Shown here piece by piece: positions 9,301 to 18,505 of a DNA stretch of 62,142 nt (position 1 is the stretch's first letter; every line of letters begins with the position of its first letter). The translations under genes were made by a program, and so were the position numbers. The notes beneath the pieces are model-generated. The model did no database searches. It was given only the letters and a program-made list of their open reading frames with translations, and was not told the origin of the DNA. Source of the DNA: Brevibacillus porteri (lineage in GTDB: Bacteria > Bacillota > Bacilli > Brevibacillales > Brevibacillaceae); the NCBI RefSeq assembly GCF_003013475.1, contig NZ_PXZO01000044.1:1-62142 (forward strand). Direction: 5' to 3'.

Positions 9301-10045
9301 CACGCGAATCGCAGGGCAGCTTCGTTACGAAGAAGAAAGACTACAGCAAGCAGTAGCAGGCCGTTCGTTTACGCAAGAAGAGCTCACCACTGCAAAAGAG
9401 GCATGGGAGCAATGGGAGCAAGCCTTCCAGGAGGCGCAAAAGCAAGTCGCTGTCGCCAAAGAGCACGTAGATCGCATGGAAAAAAATCATGACAAATGGC
9501 AAGAGCTTCATAAAGAGATGGTACAGCAGCAGGATGAGCAGAGCCGCTTGGAAGAGTTGAAAAAGTTGTTTGAAGCCAAGGCGTTTGTCCAGTTCATTGC
9601 GGAGGAAAAACTGGTATCAATCGCCAGAGACGCTTCGTATCACCTGAAGCGGATGACCGCCAATCGTTACGGGCTGGAAATCGGCGACGAGGGCGAATTT
9701 GTTTTGCGAGATGAAGGAGCTGGAGGAATGCGCCGTCCAGTAAGCACATTGTCTGGCGGGGAAACATTCCTGACTTCCTTGTCGCTGGCTCTTGCCCTGT
9801 CGATGGAGATTCAAATGCGTGGCGGCCGCCTGGAGTTTTTCTTCTTGGACGAAGGCTTTGGGACACTCGATCCGGAGCTATTGGAAGTCGTTATGGATGC
9901 GCTTGAACGACTGCGCATGGACGATTTTACCATCGGGGTCATTAGCCACGTCCCGGAAATACGTGTGCGCATGCCGCGTCGTCTGGTCGTGACACCAGCA
10001 GAACCGATGGGAAAAGGCAGCATGCTGCATCTGGAAATGGAGTAG
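6395..10045 (+). CDS. sbcC: Nuclease SbcCD subunit C (Rad50-like ATPase)
   Basis: The 1216-residue SMC-type ATPase partners SbcD. The N-terminal Walker A is FGPTGSGKST (around residues 33-42). A long Glu/Gln-rich coiled coil follows, interrupted by the zinc-hook CPVCG at residue 599, where two molecules join through Zn. The second coil returns to an ABC signature LSGGETF near residue 1119 and Walker B FFFLDEGFGTLD near 1147. The start is GTG overlapping the sbcD stop. Codon usage in the coiled coil is G/A-rich on this strand, which produces many open antisense frames that are not genes. Confidence 0.96.
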   Translation: MRPIRLKLAGMHSYREMQEVDFEVLCQAGLFGIFGPTGSGKSTILDAITLALYGQVVRLGGGNHPKEVLNQLEQRVFVSFTFELGTGDERKQYTVEREFGLDKKGNKRQPEVRLIQSGALTGEPDVVLESKATSATAAIEALIGLTLQDFTRAVVLPQGQFSRFLTLKGSERNEMLQRMFRLHIYGEKLSERVRHALEQVKEQMHRLQLASAALGDAGPEALELARHTWEEAAQKEQEFTQQKQELAGKLKELEQLNQWHQELLQVQVQLQQQEANEAEMASLTAKIREWESSIRLWPLLQQYERLDQEWHATGTALERSREQQESARLAVDEAEQAYQKVHAELAVQEPLLIQQKGRLVQAQEWEEELKAIREEWTGLEREWNEVSVALTNIEQQLEKDEAELKNWELAWADLQEQMKQVTISPEWRAQIAAAREAKQQWERDYAKVRELEKEQLAAEEHIQAATHTADENKRSWEVCANRLAQKREELAAPTDSALMSEAEWEKARNVLADMKQVGRQWREVLQAFSSWQEKSQHIVQERKQLDERNQELTGAVETSEALVKSQLVQRDELRQEWERWQQENMARFLRERLEEGKECPVCGSEHHPHGHQNHTKASEVGTEGDALRARIKASEEALRAAEQEAGKTKEAWLAAKGALAAFDERLASVKAEQEQLEARLEAIKAECRGYGQPWIVDSFEELLGVYQREEKERIAKQAERERLKAEREQLQQQLEALREEEAEKKRLMERSTLLLEQAQKAINDNKARLDAASMQEKQSREELDAKRNELPIEEIEQRYEEIGKSDRRLAELQQVRSEKETLRGKLTMQVEAAKSRKVEGKSREAALKEKLEDRKRMWEQKHAQWLERTGGLTAQECLMRVEDSLLGLRQAVTLAETKRKETAEARETVQNNLVKYSETLAILTRQRTEAHETLYQGLQETGLGTVEYVRERYAEREQLPQAQEQVEAYTRIAGQLRYEEERLQQAVAGRSFTQEELTTAKEAWEQWEQAFQEAQKQVAVAKEHVDRMEKNHDKWQELHKEMVQQQDEQSRLEELKKLFEAKAFVQFIAEEKLVSIARDASYHLKRMTANRYGLEIGDEGEFVLRDEGAGGMRRPVSTLSGGETFLTSLSLALALSMEIQMRGGRLEFFFLDEGFGTLDPELLEVVMDALERLRMDDFTIGVISHVPEIRVRMPRRLVVTPAEPMGKGSMLHLEME

Positions 10046-10060
10046 GGAAGGGGAAAAATC

Positions 10061-13000
10061 ATGGCAGTCCAATTTATACTGGGGCGGGCAGGAACGGGGA
10101 AGACAGAATCGATCCATCGGCAGATGCAAGCCCGGCTACGGGAAAAGCCGTTGGGTTCGCCTATGATTCTGCTCGTACCGGAACAGGCCAGCTTTCAGGA
10201 AGAGTATGCGCTCGCCACACTGCCAGAGCTAGGCGGTGTGATGGGGACACAAGTGCTCAGCTTCGGTCGATTGGCTCACAGGCTCATGCAGGAGCTGGGC
10301 GACCTGACTACCGTGCCTGTTGACGATCTGGGCAAGCATATGGTTTTGCGCATGCTTTTAGAGCGGCACAAGGAAGAGCTGAACGTATTCGGGCGCTCGG
10401 CGACACAGCCTGGGTTTGCTTCTCAGCTCGGTCGCTTGATTAGCGAGTGCAAATCGTATGGGGTATCCTTCACCGATTCCGAGAATCTGGAGTGGGGAGG
10501 AGCTAATCTCAATCAAAAAATACATGACCTTCGCTTGATTATGAATGCGTACGAGGCTTACTTGTCGGAGGGGTATTGTGATGCGGATGACATCCTGAAC
10601 CGAGTGGCCACAATGGTACGTGATTCCATGTACATCAAGCAGGCTGAAATATTTATCGATGGCTTTACCGGGTTTACGAATCAAGAGCTGCGCTTGATCG
10701 AACAGTTGATGCAGCACGCCAAGCAGGTGACGATTGCACTGACGCTTGACCCGAATGAACGGGACGCCTCTGTGGATGAACTGGGGCTGTTCCACCCTAC
10801 ACTGCGAACATACCAAGCCTTGACACTGATGGCGCGTGAATCGGGTGTCTCAATCGCCAAGCCGCTTTTATTGGCCGAGGCACAGCGATTCAGGAGCAGT
10901 CCATGGCTTCGTCAGGTCGAACAAGTGTATTTCCAATGGGGAGACCCGCCAATCCCGGATCAGCCCGGACGTTCGGACGAAGTGACGATGCTCTCAGCAG
11001 TGAACAGGCGAGCAGAGGTAGAGGCTGTGGCGCTGAAGCTCCTGACTCTGTCGAGAGAAGAGGGGTATCGCTGGAAGGACATGGCGATTTTGCTTCGGGA
11101 AATTGGTACGTACGCTGACGAGATTTCGGCTGTATTTACCGAATACGGCATCCCGCACTTCTTGGACCAGAAGCGCTCTGTCATGCACCATCCCTTGGTA
11201 GAGCTGGTGCGCTCGGCATTGGAGGTCATTGTCACAAAATGGCGCTACGACGCTGTTTTCCGCTGCTTGAAAACAGACCTGCTCCTGCTGGATATCACCG
11301 ATGAGCATACAGCCCGGAAGGAAATCGACCGACTGGAAAATTACGTGCTGGCTCATGGTGTCTTTGGCTATCAATGGGCAGAAGAATCTGCTTGGCATTT
11401 CCGCGGGCAAGCTGGCGCTGAGGAAGACGCGAAAATCGATGAGTTGAGACGCAAATATGCAGCGCCGCTCCTGTTCTTTGAAAAAGAGATGAAGCAAGCA
11501 ACGGGCAATAACGTACAGGAAATGACTCTTGCCCTGTACAACCTTCTGATCGCGCTGGATGTGCCTAACAAGCTAGAGAATTGGCAGCGGAAGGCAGAAA
11601 ATGACGGTGATCTCGATGCAGCACAGGTGCACGGACAAGTATGGACGGGATTGATCGAGCTGATGGATCAGGTCGTGGAGGTCATGGGCGACGAGAGCAT
11701 GGATCTGGCGACATTTGCTCGTGTGCTCGACAGCGGTCTGGAGACGATTGAATTGGGACTCGTTCCCCCGGCGCTGGATCAGGTGCTGATCGGGGCCATG
11801 GAGCGCTCCCGTCAACCGGATGTCAAAGCTCTGTTTTTGCTTGGCGTAAACGAGGGCATTATTCCGTTGCGTCCAAAAGAAGAAGGAATTTTGGATGAGG
11901 CGGAACGTGAGCGACTGGCTGAAATGGGAATGTCTCTGGCACCGAGTGCAAAGCAACGGCTGATGGCTGAGCCTTACCTGCTGTACCAAGCGATGACGAG
12001 ACCATCGGAGAGACTAATCCTGAGCTGTGCGTTGGCAGATGAAGAGGGCAAGGCACTGCTGCCCTCCTCCGTGTTTACACGCATCCGGGAAGTGCTGCCG
12101 GATATCCCGCATCAGGTGTTTTATAACGAACCAACCGGGCAGCACGAGACCGATGCATTCTTGCTCGGTCATCCGAGACGTGTGTTCCGCCACCTGTTGA
12201 CGCTATTGCGATCTATGAAGAAAACAGGAGAGCTGCCAGATTTCTGGTGGGAGGTATACGATTGGTATATTCGTACCTCTTCCGATGTCAAACGGGAGCA
12301 GTGGCTGTTGTCCGGCTTGCGTTACTTCAATCGACCGCAGGAGCTGGATTTAGAAACGAGCACGACCTTGTACGGCAAACAACTAAAAATGAGCGTGTCT
12401 CGTCTGGAGCGGTTCCAGTCATGTCCGTTCTCGCATTTCTCTTCTCACGGTCTCAGATTGGCAGAGAGAACGATGTACAAGCTGGAACGTTTCGATGTGG
12501 GAGAGCTGTTCCACGCATCACTCAAGCGAGCTGTTGAAAAAATGAACGAAGACAATCTGGAGTGGAGCAAGCTGACGGAAGACAATAGCATGCAGCTTGC
12601 AAATGTGGTTGTAGAAGAACTGGTTCCTGCGACTCGCAGCAGCATTTTGACGCGGACCGCCCGATATCGTTATTTGTCCGGCAAGCTGAAGCGAGCAGTT
12701 GGCCGCGCGATTTACGTACTCGGGGAGCATGCGAAGCGCAGCCGTTTTGCACCAGTAGGACTGGAGGTTTCGTTTGGGCCGAGTTCAGATTTGCCGGGAT
12801 TGGCTTTAACGCTTGAAAATGGCGTGGAGCTTCAGGTAATCGGACGAATTGACCGCGTTGACCAATCACTGGATAGTGAGGTCCCGTATTTGCGCGTGAT
12901 TGACTACAAGTCCAGTCCCAAGCAGCTGTCTCTCTCCGACGTGTGGAATGGCCTGAACTTGCAACTGCTCGTCTATCTGGATGTCGTCGTGGCAAATGCG

Positions 13001-13558
13001 GAGGAATGGCTGGGGAAAAAAGCCGAAATGGGAGGCGTTTTCTACTATCAGGTAGCCGATCCTTTTGTGACGGCAAAACGCTTGCTAACGGTTGACGAAG
13101 CGGCAAAGGAGCGGGCAAAGCGCTTGCGCATGAAAGGCTTGATGCTCGCAGACCCAGAGCTGGCACGAATGATGGATGGCTATGTAGAGCAAGGGGCGTC
13201 AGAGCTGGTGCCATTTGAAATAAAAAAGGACGGAACGCTTTCGTCGCGATCATCTGTGGCAACAGCCGAGCAATTCCAAGCCTTGACCTCCTATGTTCGC
13301 GATACCGTGAAGCAAATCAGTACGCGCATGACCAACGGGGAAATCCAGATCGAACCGTACACAAATGGGACGATGACCGCTTGCGATTACTGTTCGTACA
13401 AGCCAGTATGCAAGTTCGATGGAGATGCAGGCGGGAATGAGCACCGACAGCTTGCCAAGTGGAACAACAAGCAAATATGGAGCATGCTGGCAGAACAGCA
13501 GATGGCAGGAGAAGGAGGAATGACCGATGGCGGATCAACAATTGCAGGCCAAGCCTGA
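10061..13558 (+). CDS. addB: ATP-dependent helicase/nuclease subunit AddB
   Basis: AddB is the Fe-S nuclease subunit of AddAB, which resects double-strand breaks and recognises Chi in Firmicutes. Its 1165 residues match the usual length (1166 in B. subtilis). Walker A is GRAGTGKT at residues 8-15. The four Fe-S cysteines are at 788 (QSCPF), 1108, 1111 and 1117 (CDYCSYKPVC), in the standard C...C-x2-C-x5-C arrangement. The RecB-type nuclease core VIDYKSSP precedes the last three. ATG 10061 follows GGAAGGGGAA. The 3' end overlaps addA by 32 bases, suggesting coupled translation. Confidence 0.97.
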   Translation: MAVQFILGRAGTGKTESIHRQMQARLREKPLGSPMILLVPEQASFQEEYALATLPELGGVMGTQVLSFGRLAHRLMQELGDLTTVPVDDLGKHMVLRMLLERHKEELNVFGRSATQPGFASQLGRLISECKSYGVSFTDSENLEWGGANLNQKIHDLRLIMNAYEAYLSEGYCDADDILNRVATMVRDSMYIKQAEIFIDGFTGFTNQELRLIEQLMQHAKQVTIALTLDPNERDASVDELGLFHPTLRTYQALTLMARESGVSIAKPLLLAEAQRFRSSPWLRQVEQVYFQWGDPPIPDQPGRSDEVTMLSAVNRRAEVEAVALKLLTLSREEGYRWKDMAILLREIGTYADEISAVFTEYGIPHFLDQKRSVMHHPLVELVRSALEVIVTKWRYDAVFRCLKTDLLLLDITDEHTARKEIDRLENYVLAHGVFGYQWAEESAWHFRGQAGAEEDAKIDELRRKYAAPLLFFEKEMKQATGNNVQEMTLALYNLLIALDVPNKLENWQRKAENDGDLDAAQVHGQVWTGLIELMDQVVEVMGDESMDLATFARVLDSGLETIELGLVPPALDQVLIGAMERSRQPDVKALFLLGVNEGIIPLRPKEEGILDEAERERLAEMGMSLAPSAKQRLMAEPYLLYQAMTRPSERLILSCALADEEGKALLPSSVFTRIREVLPDIPHQVFYNEPTGQHETDAFLLGHPRRVFRHLLTLLRSMKKTGELPDFWWEVYDWYIRTSSDVKREQWLLSGLRYFNRPQELDLETSTTLYGKQLKMSVSRLERFQSCPFSHFSSHGLRLAERTMYKLERFDVGELFHASLKRAVEKMNEDNLEWSKLTEDNSMQLANVVVEELVPATRSSILTRTARYRYLSGKLKRAVGRAIYVLGEHAKRSRFAPVGLEVSFGPSSDLPGLALTLENGVELQVIGRIDRVDQSLDSEVPYLRVIDYKSSPKQLSLSDVWNGLNLQLLVYLDVVVANAEEWLGKKAEMGGVFYYQVADPFVTAKRLLTVDEAAKERAKRLRMKGLMLADPELARMMDGYVEQGASELVPFEIKKDGTLSSRSSVATAEQFQALTSYVRDTVKQISTRMTNGEIQIEPYTNGTMTACDYCSYKPVCKFDGDAGGNEHRQLAKWNNKQIWSMLAEQQMAGEGGMTDGGSTIAGQA

Positions 13559-16500
13559 ACAATGGACGGACGAGCAATGGCAAGCGATTATCCAGCGCGG
13601 GAATAATCTCCTGGTGGCAGCGGCAGCAGGCTCAGGGAAAACCTCTGTTCTGGTTGAGCGGATTATCCGACGCATCATGGACGAGAAGGACCCGGTTGGT
13701 GTCGATCAGCTGTTGGTGGTGACCTTTACCAATGCGGCAGCGGCAGAGATGCGTCACCGGATTGGCGATGCATTGCGAAAAGCATTGAAAGATGACCCGC
13801 ACTCTTCTCATCTGCGTCGACAACTGGCTCTACTCCAGCGGGCGACGATTACGACACTTCACTCGTTTTGCTTGGGGATTTTGCGCCAGTATTACTATCT
13901 GATTGAACTCGATCCTGATTTTCGCATTGCCGATCAGATGGAAGGCGAGCTTTTGCGGCAGGATGTCTTGGAGGAACAGCTGGAGAGCTGGTATGAGAAT
14001 GACGTGGATTTTCATGCATTAGCTGATGTGATGCTGGACGGTCAGGACGATCATGCTCTCACCATTTTGCTGCTCAGGCTGTATGAGTTTTCACGCAGTC
14101 ATCCGGCACCAGAACAATGGCTCGGGGAAGCGGCTGGAATGTTTGCGGTTCACGATAAAAACGGTCTGGACGGACTGGAGTGGACCAGAAGCGTGCTACG
14201 TTCTGTGGAGCTGGCACTCGGTGGAATGACGGCTAAGATGCGCAGGGCAGTTCTATTGGCAGGCTCACCGGAAGGGCCTGCTGGCTATTTGCCTTTGCTT
14301 GAGGCGGAAGCAGCTGCCCTAGAGCGTGCTGGAGCGGCTTGCATAGATGGCTGGGAAGCGACTGTCGGAGCTGTCCGAGGAGTTGTATTTGCCAAGCTGC
14401 CTCCAGTGAAAGGTACAGATCCGCTCGTGAAGGAACAGGTGCAAGACCTGCGAAACAGCGTGAAAAAGGAACTGGCAGAGCAAATCGAGCAATACTTTTC
14501 TACGACAGCCGAGCAGTACGTTGCGGATTTGCAGCGGATTGCTCCTCACATGCAGACATTGGCAAGACTGGTGACAGCATTTTCGGACGCATTTCAATTG
14601 GAGAAGCGCTCGCGTGGCTTAGTCGACTTTGGCGACTTGGAGCATCTTGCTCTGCGCGTTTTAACCGAAACGAATGAGTCTGGGGAGACTGTTCCTTCGT
14701 CTATCTCGACCCAATTGCGTGAACAGTTCGCTGAAGTGCTGGTAGACGAATATCAGGATATCAACCTCGTGCAGGAGACCATCTTGCAAATGGTTTCCCG
14801 AGACGGAGCGGATGGTCAGCCAGCGAATCGCTTCATGGTAGGTGATGTGAAGCAGAGTATTTATCGGTTCCGCTTGGCAGAGCCGAAGCTGTTTCTCGAA
14901 AAATATGTGACCTATCAAAAAGATAGGGACGCTGACGAAGCGTGCATCGGACGGCGTATTGATCTGGCGGCAAACTTCCGTAGTAGAAGAGAAGTCGTAG
15001 ATGCCGTTAACTTTTTGTTTCGTCAGATCATGTCTCACGGGGTAGGTGAGATTGGTTATGATCCTTCGGCGGAGTTGATCAACCGTGCGTCTTATCCTGA
15101 AGCACAGCCGAACCGTTTGCAGGCAGAGATGCATCTGATCGACCGGAATACAGCGATAGCAGAAGAAGGTCAGGTGGTAGTTGCCGAGTCAACTGATGAG
15201 GGCGAAGCAGGTATTCCCGAGACAGCAGGAGAGTCCGCAGAGGAAGCGAGTGTAGCACAGCTGGAAGCGCGACTAATCGCCAGCCGCATTCGACGTTGGA
15301 TGGAGCCAGGCGAGGGAGAAGAGCCACTGCTCGTTTTCGATAAAAAGGCTGGGGGAATGCGTCCCCTGGCCTATCACGATATCGTTATTTTGCTTCGTGC
15401 GACCTCAGGCTGGGGGCAGACGATGCAAGAGGAGCTGCACGCGGCAGGAATTCCCGTGTATGCGGAGCAGACTGCGGGTTATTTCGCGGCGACGGAGGTA
15501 GAAACGATGCTCTCCTTGCTGCGTGTCATTGACAACCCGCTCCAAGACATTCCATTGGCAGCTGTATTGCGGTCTCCTATCGTCGGCTTGCGGGAGGAGC
15601 AGCTTGCTCAAATCCGCATTCACTACGCGACAGGGCCGTTTCACCAAGCCGTACTCCAATATGCAGAGGAACGCCCGGCCCAAGAGTCGTGGGAGAAAAG
15701 GCTACGACAGTTTTTTGGCCGATTGGATCTATGGCGGACAGAGGCTCGCAGAGTTGCTTTATCGGAACTGCTGACGATGCTATACCGGGAGACGGGCTAT
15801 CTCGATTATGTGGCGGCTCTGGAAAACGGTCAGCAGCGACAGGCCAACTTGCGTGCGCTCTATGATCGTGCGAGACAATACGAAGCTGGCTCCTATCGAG
15901 GTTTGTTCCGCTTTTTGCGCTTTGTCGACCGTCTGCAAGAAGCGGGCAATGATATGGGTGAAGCACGAACCATCGGAGAAAACGAGGATGTCGTACGCAT
16001 CATGACGATCCACAAAAGTAAGGGGCTGGAGTTCCCGGTTGTTTTTGTGGCGGGTATGGGCAAGCAGTTTAATACGATGGATTTGAAAAGCCAGTTTTTG
16101 CTGCATAAAGATCTGGGCTTTGGCCCGATGGCAATCGAGCCCTCCATGCAGCTGCGCTATCCGAGTCTGGCTGCGCTAGGCATCCGGCAAAAGCTGCGTC
16201 GGGATATGCTGGCAGAGGAAATGCGTGTGCTTTATGTGGCTTTGACGCGTGCACGCGAGAAGCTCATTCTTGTTGGTTCATCGAGGGATCTCGCAAAAAG
16301 TGTGACGGACTGGGGCAGACAGGATGACAGCGAGCGGCTCAGTGACGAAGACTTGATTCAGGCAAAAGGATACCTGGATTGGGTAGGGCGTGCGATGCTG
16401 CGACATCCTGGCGCAGGATTACTGCGGGCATATCCAGAGCAACAAGGATCAGGAGATGTCGTGAGAGTCAGAAGTGTGCTGGATGATTCGGTTTGGTCGT

Positions 16501-17360
16501 TTCATTTCTATCAGGCAGATGAGCTCCGTGCTCAAGGAGAGTCAACCAACGACGAGGCGTTTTTGTGGGAGCGCATGACCAGACGAGAGGCGATTAAGGA
16601 ACGACCGTCTGATGACACGTTGCGAGAGATTGTCGACACGAGGTTAGGATGGCAGGACCCGCATCCCATTGCGCCACGCGTCGCTGCGAAATGGAGTGTC
16701 AGCGAACTCAAGCGACATGCCAAAGTCAGCAAAGGCGGACAGCCACTCACACTGCCGTCGATTACGGAAAAGCCAAAGTTTTTGTCTGATCAAAAATCCA
16801 ATCGACTGACAGCAGCAGAAAAAGGGACAATTACGCACTTAGTGTTCCAACATCTCGATTTGAAGCGTCCGCTGGATGAAGCGGATATTCGGGAGCAGGT
16901 GATGGTACTCGCGGCACGTCGCTTTTTGACTGATGAGCAGGTACAAGCAGTAGATGTTCCACAGATCGCCCGATTCTTCGCTGATCCTTTGGGGCAGCGA
17001 ATGAAGTCGGCGGCGGTCGTGCATCGTGAATTACCATTTACCCTCGTGCTTCCTGCTTATGAAGTAGAAGCGGAGTTAGGTGAAGAGAGCAACGAGCAGG
17101 TTGTCGTTCAAGGGGTCATTGATTGCCTGTTGGAGGAACAGGATGGAAGCCTCGTCCTGATCGATTTCAAGACAGATTGGATGGCAAAAGAGGCGACTGC
17201 GGTAGCCATCGAAGAGATGAAAAGAAGATACGAAGGGCAGATCAGGCTATACGTTCGGGCGATCAAGCAGATCATCAAGCCAAAAGGGAACCTGTCTAGT
17301 TATCTTTATTTACTCTCAGGTGGATTCTCTCTGTCGTTTTCGGATGAAAGCTTGGAATAG
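13527..17360 (+). CDS. addA: ATP-dependent helicase/nuclease subunit AddA
   Basis: AddA is the UvrD/Rep-type 3'-5' helicase with a C-terminal RecB-like nuclease domain. The 1277-residue protein has Walker A AAGSGKTS (residues 33-40), helicase motif II VDEYQD near 404, and motif V/VI near IHKSKGLEFPVVFVAG and LYVALTRAREKL. The nuclease site LVLIDFKTDW lies near residue 1212. An acidic, Ala-rich insertion around residues 540-575 makes it somewhat longer than the B. subtilis protein (1232). ATG 13527 has the strong site AAGGAGG inside the addB coding end. Confidence 0.97.
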   Translation: MADQQLQAKPEQWTDEQWQAIIQRGNNLLVAAAAGSGKTSVLVERIIRRIMDEKDPVGVDQLLVVTFTNAAAAEMRHRIGDALRKALKDDPHSSHLRRQLALLQRATITTLHSFCLGILRQYYYLIELDPDFRIADQMEGELLRQDVLEEQLESWYENDVDFHALADVMLDGQDDHALTILLLRLYEFSRSHPAPEQWLGEAAGMFAVHDKNGLDGLEWTRSVLRSVELALGGMTAKMRRAVLLAGSPEGPAGYLPLLEAEAAALERAGAACIDGWEATVGAVRGVVFAKLPPVKGTDPLVKEQVQDLRNSVKKELAEQIEQYFSTTAEQYVADLQRIAPHMQTLARLVTAFSDAFQLEKRSRGLVDFGDLEHLALRVLTETNESGETVPSSISTQLREQFAEVLVDEYQDINLVQETILQMVSRDGADGQPANRFMVGDVKQSIYRFRLAEPKLFLEKYVTYQKDRDADEACIGRRIDLAANFRSRREVVDAVNFLFRQIMSHGVGEIGYDPSAELINRASYPEAQPNRLQAEMHLIDRNTAIAEEGQVVVAESTDEGEAGIPETAGESAEEASVAQLEARLIASRIRRWMEPGEGEEPLLVFDKKAGGMRPLAYHDIVILLRATSGWGQTMQEELHAAGIPVYAEQTAGYFAATEVETMLSLLRVIDNPLQDIPLAAVLRSPIVGLREEQLAQIRIHYATGPFHQAVLQYAEERPAQESWEKRLRQFFGRLDLWRTEARRVALSELLTMLYRETGYLDYVAALENGQQRQANLRALYDRARQYEAGSYRGLFRFLRFVDRLQEAGNDMGEARTIGENEDVVRIMTIHKSKGLEFPVVFVAGMGKQFNTMDLKSQFLLHKDLGFGPMAIEPSMQLRYPSLAALGIRQKLRRDMLAEEMRVLYVALTRAREKLILVGSSRDLAKSVTDWGRQDDSERLSDEDLIQAKGYLDWVGRAMLRHPGAGLLRAYPEQQGSGDVVRVRSVLDDSVWSFHFYQADELRAQGESTNDEAFLWERMTRREAIKERPSDDTLREIVDTRLGWQDPHPIAPRVAAKWSVSELKRHAKVSKGGQPLTLPSITEKPKFLSDQKSNRLTAAEKGTITHLVFQHLDLKRPLDEADIREQVMVLAARRFLTDEQVQAVDVPQIARFFADPLGQRMKSAAVVHRELPFTLVLPAYEVEAELGEESNEQVVVQGVIDCLLEEQDGSLVLIDFKTDWMAKEATAVAIEEMKRRYEGQIRLYVRAIKQIIKPKGNLSSYLYLLSGGFSLSFSDESLE

Positions 17361-17367
17361 TATGTTG

Positions 17368-17401
17368 GGCCGTCAGGGTTAATATTCTGGCGGTCTTTTT
17401 G
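17368..17401 (+). terminator. Terminator of the sbcDC-addBA block
   Basis: GGCCGTCAG (17368-17376) pairs with CTGGCGGTC (17387-17395) using G-U pairs, followed by TTTTTG. It directly precedes composite repeat copy 2. Confidence 0.8.
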
Positions 17402-17411
17402 TTTATTACTG

Positions 17412-17809
17412 CTGCTGTGGTTGAGGAAGAAGCGCATTTCCAGTCTACGCTTCGGCCTACGCCCCACAAGGGGAGATTGACTGTCCGCTTCGAAATGAAT
17501 GGCGGGAGCGCTTCAAACGTAGCAGTTTCGATGAAGGATTCCATAAGTGAAGCTGAAATTCCCCGCCATTTATTTCGAAGCTAGGATGGGCTCCAGAGGC
17601 GCTTTGACTGGAAATGCGCTTCTTCCTACGCAACTTTGATTAATAAATACGAAAGTAAATTCGAGGAGGCTACTTTGAACTGCCCCCCACTATGAACGAA
17701 AAGCGGGAAGAGATCAAAGCGGTAGAAAGCACTGTCACATGTTTGGAAGGAGACCGCCCGAACGAAGAGAGGATACAGGCGACTGGAAAACATGTGGCAG
17801 GGCTTCACC
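17412..17809 (+). repeat. Composite structured repeat, copy 2 (modules A and B)
   Basis: This is the second copy of the element at 3864-4193, same orientation. The module A outer arms are 17425-17445 and 17606-17626, again 21 bp and perfect, but with a T-A to C-G exchange in both arms compared with copy 1. The inner stem is extended to about 20 bp (GCTTCGAAATGAATGGCGGG with its complement ending CGAAGC, one G-U pair) and carries about 70 extra bases in its loop. Module B runs from CTGTCACATGTTT (17732-17744) to AAACATGTGGCAG (17788-17800). The A-to-B linker is about 105 bases, like copy 1. No gene is seen in 17361-17923. Confidence 0.8.
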
Positions 17810-17923
17810 CGATCACTACGGTTAGAAGACAAACATTAATGGTTTTACGAAATGGGAACATACGTGCTATAATCAGTTAAAATTTTCCGAATCTACATAA
17901 TGGTCAAACAAGGAGCGAGTCCA

Positions 17924-18391
17924 ATGAAGATGTTGTTCAAGTATAACTGGCAGGTACGGGACGAATGGATGGAATGGTGCAAGCAGCTTCCACCAGAAGA
18001 ATTGCTGCGAGAGCGCACAGGTGGGGCTGGCACGATTTTGTACACCTTGTTTCACATTGCTGACGTGGAGTATAGCTGGCTTCGGGGCGTGCAGGGAAAG
18101 CCGGATATTCAGGTATCGTACGCAGATTACAGGTCACTGGAAAAGGTAAAAGCACTGTCAAATGCCTGGCGCGTAGAATTGCGTGATGTCATCGAGAATT
18201 GGTCAGACGAGATGGAGAACGAATCAGTAAAGGTCGCCTGGGATGATGAAGTGTACACGAAGGGGGAGCTGCTTCGCCATGTCATCGCCCACGAGATTCA
18301 TCACATGGGACAGTTGTCCATTTGGGCAAGAGAGCTCGGGATTGCGCCAGTTTCCGCCAATGTCATTGGGCGCGGATTAGCACGAAGCTAG
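17924..18391 (+). CDS. DinB-superfamily protein
   Basis: The 155-residue protein fits the DinB/YfiT-like four-helix fold: a first His in LFHIADVEYSWL and a C-terminal pair in HVIAHEIHHMGQLSIW together would give the usual three-His metal site. Members include thiol transferases and damage-inducible proteins of unknown substrate, so no reaction can be named. I chose ATG 17924 because AAGGAG sits eight bases upstream; the longer frame from 17900 lacks a site. It lies alone between composite repeat copy 2 and a permease gene. Confidence 0.8.
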   Translation: MKMLFKYNWQVRDEWMEWCKQLPPEELLRERTGGAGTILYTLFHIADVEYSWLRGVQGKPDIQVSYADYRSLEKVKALSNAWRVELRDVIENWSDEMENESVKVAWDDEVYTKGELLRHVIAHEIHHMGQLSIWARELGIAPVSANVIGRGLARS

Positions 18392-18505
18392 CCCTGACAA
18401 AATCCGATCCAAGCTGCGTCTGTGCATAATTTTCCTCCAAACGGATCATACTCCAACTGTTTTCAATCACGGTTGGAAGTGAATGACCCGCTTGGGAGGT
18501 CGCAC

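Noticed and set aside
12522..13262. 246-codon minus-strand frame inside addB
   Set aside because: It is an antisense shadow produced by the codon bias of addB.
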